Source: Charina bottae (lineage: Eukaryota > Chordata > Lepidosauria > Squamata > Charinaidae). Taken from it: a stretch of 64,000 nt of DNA. Shown here piece after piece: positions 59,487 to 64,000 of this stretch; within the stretch, counting starts at the first letter, position 1, and each line of letters starts with the position of its first letter. The DNA is taken from assembly GCA_023362775.1 (NCBI GenBank), contig JALMGJ010000013.1:28808274-28872273 (forward strand), read 5' to 3'. Made by a program: the position numbers and the translations under genes. The notes under the pieces are model-generated. The model did no database searches. It saw only the letters and a list, made by a program, of their open reading frames with translations, and was not told where the DNA came from.

Positions 59487-60813
59487 GAGAAAACACAATT
59501 ATTGTGGGGGAGAATTTCTGTGATTAAGATGAATATTTTACCGAGAATGTTATTTTTATTTCAGACAATATTAGTTTTGACATCTGATGCACCAAACCTA
59601 ACCCTAACCCTAATTCTTAAACAATGGCAGAAAGATATATCTAAATTTGTGTGGCAGGGAAAAAAACTAGAGTTAAATATAAGGTGTTACAAGATGCAAA
59701 ACAAAGAGGAGGGTTGGGTTTACCTGATTTGAAATTATATTTTGCAGCTTGTTGTTTAGTTTGGATGAAAGAATGGATGTTGCTGAGAAACAAGGCTTTT
59801 GGAATTAGAAAAACATGATTTGAGTTTTCGGTGGCATGGATATTTATGGTATGACAAAGCTAAGGTTAATGTAGATTTTAAAAATAATTTTGTTATGTGC
59901 CATACTGAGAATATGGAGTAGATATAAACCTAGGTTGTGCCCAAAAATACCTCTGTGGCTCTCAGCACAGGAAGCATTCTATAGAGGAGAAATAATAACT
60001 AAACATAAATGGTTAACTTATTCAGATATACTAGAATTTTGTCAAGGAGAATGTAGAATAAAATCAAGAGAACAGTTGGTGGTAGGATATACATGTCAAT
60101 GGTTCTCTTATGTACAATTACTAGAGAGATTTAAAGTACAGTAGATAAAAGAACTTTTGGTTTTGACCATTGTAAGACTGAACTTGAAACAATTGTGTGC
60201 AAATGATCATCATGTTATTGCTAAAATGTATAAACTATTGAAATTTGAATCAGAAGACGAACAAGTGAAAGAATGCATGATAAAATGGGCTAAAAACTTT
60301 GGTTATAATAGACAAATGGAACAGTGGGAGAATATGTAGTTGAAAGGGCTGAAATTTACATTATGTTATAGTCTAAAAGAGAATTTTTATAAAATAATGT
60401 ATCGTTGGTACATGTCACCGGAAAAATTGTCTGGGATTTATAAATGTACTTCAAATTTATGCTGGAAATGTAAACAAGAAGGGACATTTTATCATGCTTG
60501 GTGGACATATAAAAAAGCTAAAAAATTTTGGACTCAACTACATATAATAATAGAGAAGATTTTAAAGATTAATATACAATTGAAACCAGAGACTTTTCTT
60601 TTGAAACTGATGGATAAACAGTTGGAAAAAAATAATGGAATTTCATTTTTTGTATATGACAGCTGCAGCAAGATTGTTATATGCACAAAGGTGGAAAGAT
60701 TCAACTTTACCCACAATGGAGGAATGAATGGTAAAGATGATGGAACTTGCTGAGATGGCCAAATGGAGAGCTTTAATTAAAGATAAGACATTGTCTTAAG
60801 TTTAATGCTGATT

Positions 60814-61035
60814 TTTTTTGTTGTTTATTCGTTCAGTCGCTTCCAACTCTTCATGACTTCATGGACCAGCCCACGCCATAGCTTCCTGTCGGCTGTCGCC
60901 ATCCCCAGCTCCCCCACGGTTGAGTCCAACACCTCCAGAATATCATCCATCCATCTTGCCCTTGGTCGGCCCCTCTTCCTTTTGCCTTCCACCTTCCCTA
61001 GCATCAGCATCTTCTCCAGGGTATCTTCTCCAGGG
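60814..61035 (-). mobile_element. RTE 3' fragment with 11-bp target-site duplication
   Basis: The minus strand encodes LMLGKVEGKRKRGRPRARWM and ends VMKSWKRLNE, then AATAAACAAC plus an A tail. TAATGCTGATT flanks both sides (60803-60813 and 61036-61046). It is the same RTE family as at 57954-59486. Confidence 0.92.
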
Positions 61036-61178
61036 TAATGCTGATTAGAATCCCCTTATTGACTTTTTGTGTGAAACAGAAAAAAATGAAATTGTTATTT
61101 CAAAATTTTGTATGGATCTGATGATTAGGAAAAAAATAGATTATAGAAAAAATGTAAGCAATGATATAACCATAGAGT

Positions 61179-61433
61179 CCCGTGTGACGGAGTGAGCTCC
61201 CGCACTAGCCCCAGCTCTTGCCAACCTAGCAATTCTAAAGCATGCAAATGCAAGTAGATGAGTAGGTACCACTTTGGTGGGTAGGTAACAGCATTCCGCA
61301 TGCATCATGCCAGCCACATGACTGTGGAAGCGTCTTCGGACAACGCTGGCTCTTCGGCTAACAAATGGAGATGGGCACCGGCCCCTAGAGTCGGACACGA
61401 CTGCACAAATGTGCGGGGGAACCTTTACCTTTT
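61179..61433 (+). mobile_element. Squamate-type SINE with BovB-like tail and 12-bp target-site duplication
   Basis: About 255 bp, flanked by TAACCATAGAGT at 61167-61178 and 61434-61445. The 3' part has AGAGTCGGACACGACT, identical to the 3' end of the BovB copy at 21178-21481 (minus strand), and ends in CCTTTACCTTT. This head-plus-BovB-tail layout is that of the Sauria/squamate SINE group, which BovB mobilises. Polymerase III boxes are too decayed to assign by eye. Confidence 0.85.
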
Positions 61434-61474
61434 TAACCATAGAGTAAGAGGTTAATTTACATTTATACTTATAA

Positions 61475-61522
61475 CTCTTTCGTGGGGAGATGGGCGGTGG
61501 CAAAATTTAATTAATAAATTAA
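61475..61522 (+). mobile_element. LINE 3'-end fragment
   Basis: GGGGAGATGGGCGGTGGC followed by a TTAAT/AATTAA tail, the same L2/CR1-type end as at 3263-3345. It is very short. Confidence 0.6.
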
Positions 61523-61910
61523 CTGTTTTAAAAGAAAATTGGATGTAATATTCTGCACATTTAGTTATTTTCTTATTTCCCTCTTTTCATTTCTCTCTTC
61601 ATTCTAAATATTAGTTGTTAGTTTTTATCTTTCTTTTTAAAAATTTAATAAAGTTATATATGAAAGGTGGTGGCCTGGGCTCTCAATGAGATTGCTTCTG
61701 AGCAGCCTCCCTCTCTGCATCATTCTGGGCTGCATCTTGGTTTTCTGAGGAGCTCTAGGAGATGAATGACAGGTGCAACACCTAAAGCATTGGGGCGGGA
61801 GTGAAGATCATTCAGTGGCCTGTTAGAACCAGTGAATGGAGCAGAGCTTAACATTGTGTAAACTCATGCACAGAAAAAGGAATATTGTTTAAAAACCCAG
61901 CTTGTGAGCA

Positions 61911-62332
61911 TGTTAGAGAGATTCAGGTTCTTATTCTTACACTTTTAGCCCACCCAAGCATAAAGAAAAACACACTTAGACATTGCAGGTACAAAAAGTA
62001 AGTACAAAAGTGTTCTTACATTTATTTTGTCCAGGTATAGCCATTTCAGTAGAAAATTGGTTTCAGTTCTTCTTTCTGTTCCCTAAACTGTATACCTCTG
62101 GCCCTGTTTGCTGCCAGAGGCTGCGTGGAGAAAGGGGCTTGAGGCCTAGGCATGGCCTCTCCATGGAGAGGAGCAACCGCATGCTGCTTCCTCCTCGATG
62201 GTGAAAGAAGCGGAAAGAGAGAAGAGGAAGTGGGAGGGGCAACAAACAACTTCCTCTAGAAGCACATCGTTTGCCTCCTAGAGCAATCACCTATATGCTA
62301 ATGAGGCATGCTTGATTTGCTGGATTCCAACA
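61911..62332 (-). repeat. Putative 3' LTR of the copia element
   Basis: Begins TGTTGGAATCC directly after the purine tract and could end CTCTCTAACA at 61911, giving a TGTT/AACA inverted end. A minus-strand AATAAA (complement of 62020-62025) fits the R region. There is no 5' LTR to compare with, so the distal end is uncertain. Confidence 0.6.
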
Positions 62333-63640
62333 CCCCTTCTCAAATCAAAGTTATGCATCATGCCTACACAAGATTTAACTCACTACGTAGGCCTTGGTAG
62401 ACACGCCTTGTGAGTGGTTTTGTAAGGATGTCTGCAATCATGCTATCTGAGGGAACGATACTCCAAATGCAGTAGTCCTGCCTCCTGTGCCTCTCTAATT
62501 ATGTGGTAATGAACATCCATGTGTTTTGTCCGCCCTCCCACCTTCTGTGACAGAGAGAGTCTTATACAACTTTGGTTGTCCTCAAAGACTCTTATTGGAG
62601 CAGGATCACTAACCCCCAGATCCTCAAGTAAATACTTGAGCCATTGCACCTCTGCGCATGTCTCAGCTGCTGAGACATACTCTGCTTCAGTAATTGAGCA
62701 TGCCAAAATAGTCTGCTTACAACTAGCCCAGCTCACAGCCCCTCTCCCAAAGAAAAACACATTCCCACTAGTGGATTTGTGATCAGTTACATCCTTTGCC
62801 TAATCTGCATCGGTGTACCCCACTAGTTCAGGAGAATCAATTGCTGGCAGCTTAAGCTTCAGGTCTGCAGTCTCCTTCAGGTATCTTGCCACCTGCTTAA
62901 CACCTGTCCAGTCCCTTTGGGTGGGTGTGCTGGTCTTTCTGCAAAGGATCCCCACTGCAGTTGAAATATCTGGCCTCATTGTGGTTGACAAATATAACAG
63001 CTTCTCTCTCTGTAGCCATTGTTCTGAGGCAACAGTTCATTAGTGTCCTTGACTTTGTGAAAATCTGTTTCCATTGGAGTTGGAACTGTGTGTGCATTTT
63101 CCAGTCCCAGGCACTCCAATAATTCTAAAATCTTTTGCCTCTGACTGAGGAGAAAACTTCCATCCTCTTCTCTGTCAATTTGTATTCCCAAGTAGTAGCT
63201 TGCCTTTCCAAGACATTTCACCTCTACTTCTGTGTTCAAATTGGACACAATTTCATCAATGTCCTTCTGATCCTCATAACAGAATCAAATCATCCACAAA
63301 TGTCAGAATGAACACGTCTCTGCCATTCTTGTGTCATGTATAGAGGCAGGGATCAGTTTTGCCCTGAGTGAAACCTTGCTTTATTAGCATCTGGTTTAGT
63401 TTCACATTCCAGGCTCTTGCTGCTTGTTTAAGCCCATAGATCCCCTTCTGAAGCCTGCACACTAAATGCCAGTTCAGTGAAGCCTTCAGGTTGTTGCATG
63501 TACAACTCTTCCTGAATTTCACCATGCAAGAATGCTGTTTTAATATCCATAAGTTCCACTTGCATGTTTCTGCTTGCAGCTAGACTTAAAAGAAGTCGAA
63601 TTGTTGTGTGGGTCACAACTGTTGGAATCATCAGGGGTCA
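61911..63640 (-). mobile_element. Ty1/copia retrotransposon, 5'-truncated
   Basis: Minus-strand order: reverse transcriptase (about 63635-63000: MQVELMDIKTAFLHGEIQEE, KQGFTQGKTDPCLYT, LGIQIDREEDGSFLLSQ), a connection domain (RPDISTAVGILCR, about 62980), then RNase H (62760-62443: GAVSWASCKQTILACSITEAEY, shown here in part). A Ty1/copia RT with RNase H at the C-terminus defines the superfamily. Gag and integrase are missing, and frames are broken. Downstream is a purine tract (GAGAAGGGG) and a putative LTR at 62332-61911. Confidence 0.88.
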
Positions 63641-63928
63641 ACTCAGCATTGTCTCATAAGCATAATGGGGGTACTTTCTAGTAAATGCATCTCTATTGTG
63701 CTTGTGGGATGTCACATGGGTCACCTGATTTCCACTTCCTTCTCCTCCTTGAGTTTGGGGGATTAACAACCTTCATTACGCTTCGGGCACAACTGCAAGC
63801 AGGAGGGCTGCACCATGCAGCTCTTGTCCATTTCATCTCGCTTGCACACAGATCTACTATGAATCTACTTGTATCCAGATCTACTGAATAAATGTAAGCT
63901 ATCTCTATTTTTCTTCATCTAACTAATG
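63641..63928. other. Unclassified sequence
   Basis: No recognisable frame; lies between the truncated copia RT and the next MITE. Confidence 0.4.
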
Positions 63929-64000
63929 CAGAGCTTTCCAAACTTTTAATGTTGGCGACACACACCACCGCTGGCGGTGGCAGTGCTGATTGGCGGGGGT
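63929..64000. mobile_element. hAT-type MITE, left end (runs off the window)
   Basis: Starts CAGAGCTTTCCAAACTT, matching the terminal repeat of the element at 50992-51254. The 8 bp before it, AACTAATG, would be the target-site duplication. The interior differs from the first copy. Confidence 0.75.

Larger units (their letters stand above)
59487..61690 (+). mobile_element. L1-type LINE, 3' segment
   Basis: Resumes with the ORF2 C-terminal region: ISVIKMNILPRMLFLFQT (near 59520), ISKFVWQGKK, then at about 60440-60540 the Cys/His cluster LCWKCKQEGTFYHAWW. Several stops break the frame. The 3' UTR carries an RTE insertion (60814-61035) and a SINE (61179-61433), each with a target-site duplication. 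It ends near 61690 in AATAAAGTTATATATGA. Confidence 0.8.

Noticed and set aside
59597..59613. CCTAACCCTAACCCTAA telomere-like motif
   Set aside because: Under three units inside L1 sequence; far too short to be an interstitial telomere tract.
1..64000. CRISPR arrays, operons and other prokaryotic features
   Set aside because: The window is clearly vertebrate, with spliced genes and retrotransposons; the tandem repeats are microsatellites.

Overview
This is vertebrate nuclear DNA, most likely from a squamate reptile (lizard or snake). The single-copy backbone matches the gene order of human chromosome 19q13.32 as I recall it: ZC3H4 (-), SAE1 (+), BBC3/PUMA (-), CCDC9 (+). The repeats point to a squamate: BovB/RTE LINEs, a SINE whose tail resembles the BovB 3' end, several L2/CR1-type LINE 3' ends with a GGGAGATGGGCGG motif, Penelope, L1, Ty3/gypsy and Ty1/copia. 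High gene density, very GC-rich promoters and short introns would suit a microchromosome. Species cannot be fixed from the sequence alone.

Layout. 1-4262: an old L2/CR1-type LINE interrupted by a younger related LINE. 4263-7614: intergenic, with a palindromic MITE-like element and a CAGG microsatellite. 7615-29630: ZC3H4 on the minus strand, 14 coding exons, with an 11 kb first intron rich in relic LINEs and microsatellites. 29631-30116: a CpG-rich bidirectional promoter shared with SAE1. 30117-36030: SAE1, nine coding exons. 36605-39100: BBC3 (minus), three coding exons and a probable noncoding first exon, with a near-perfect p53 response element and a CRE just upstream. 39200-41960: a long CpG-rich stretch without a convincing gene. 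41960-44694: intergenic with a CR1 relic and a LINE tail. 44695-48311: CCDC9. From 50.8 kb to the end the window is almost entirely nested transposable elements: a LINE relic split by a hAT MITE, then an L1 split by a cluster of Ty3/gypsy (itself holding a solo LTR), Penelope and BovB, then a minus-strand Ty1/copia remnant, and the start of a second hAT MITE at the right edge.

The four genes are housekeeping or stress genes and do not form one pathway: ZC3H4 restricts non-coding transcription, SAE1 is half of the SUMO E1, BBC3 is a p53-driven pro-apoptotic BH3-only protein, and CCDC9 is a probable exon-junction-complex-associated RNA-binding protein. I saw no previously undescribed molecular system. 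The most distinctive observations are the unusual splicing of ZC3H4 (a textbook U12-type AT-AC intron between zinc fingers 2 and 3, then two consecutive GC-AG introns), the p53 element at BBC3, and the readable layered transposon insertions with target-site duplications. Exon borders were derived by reading splice signals and phase against remembered human proteins; no alignment program was run.
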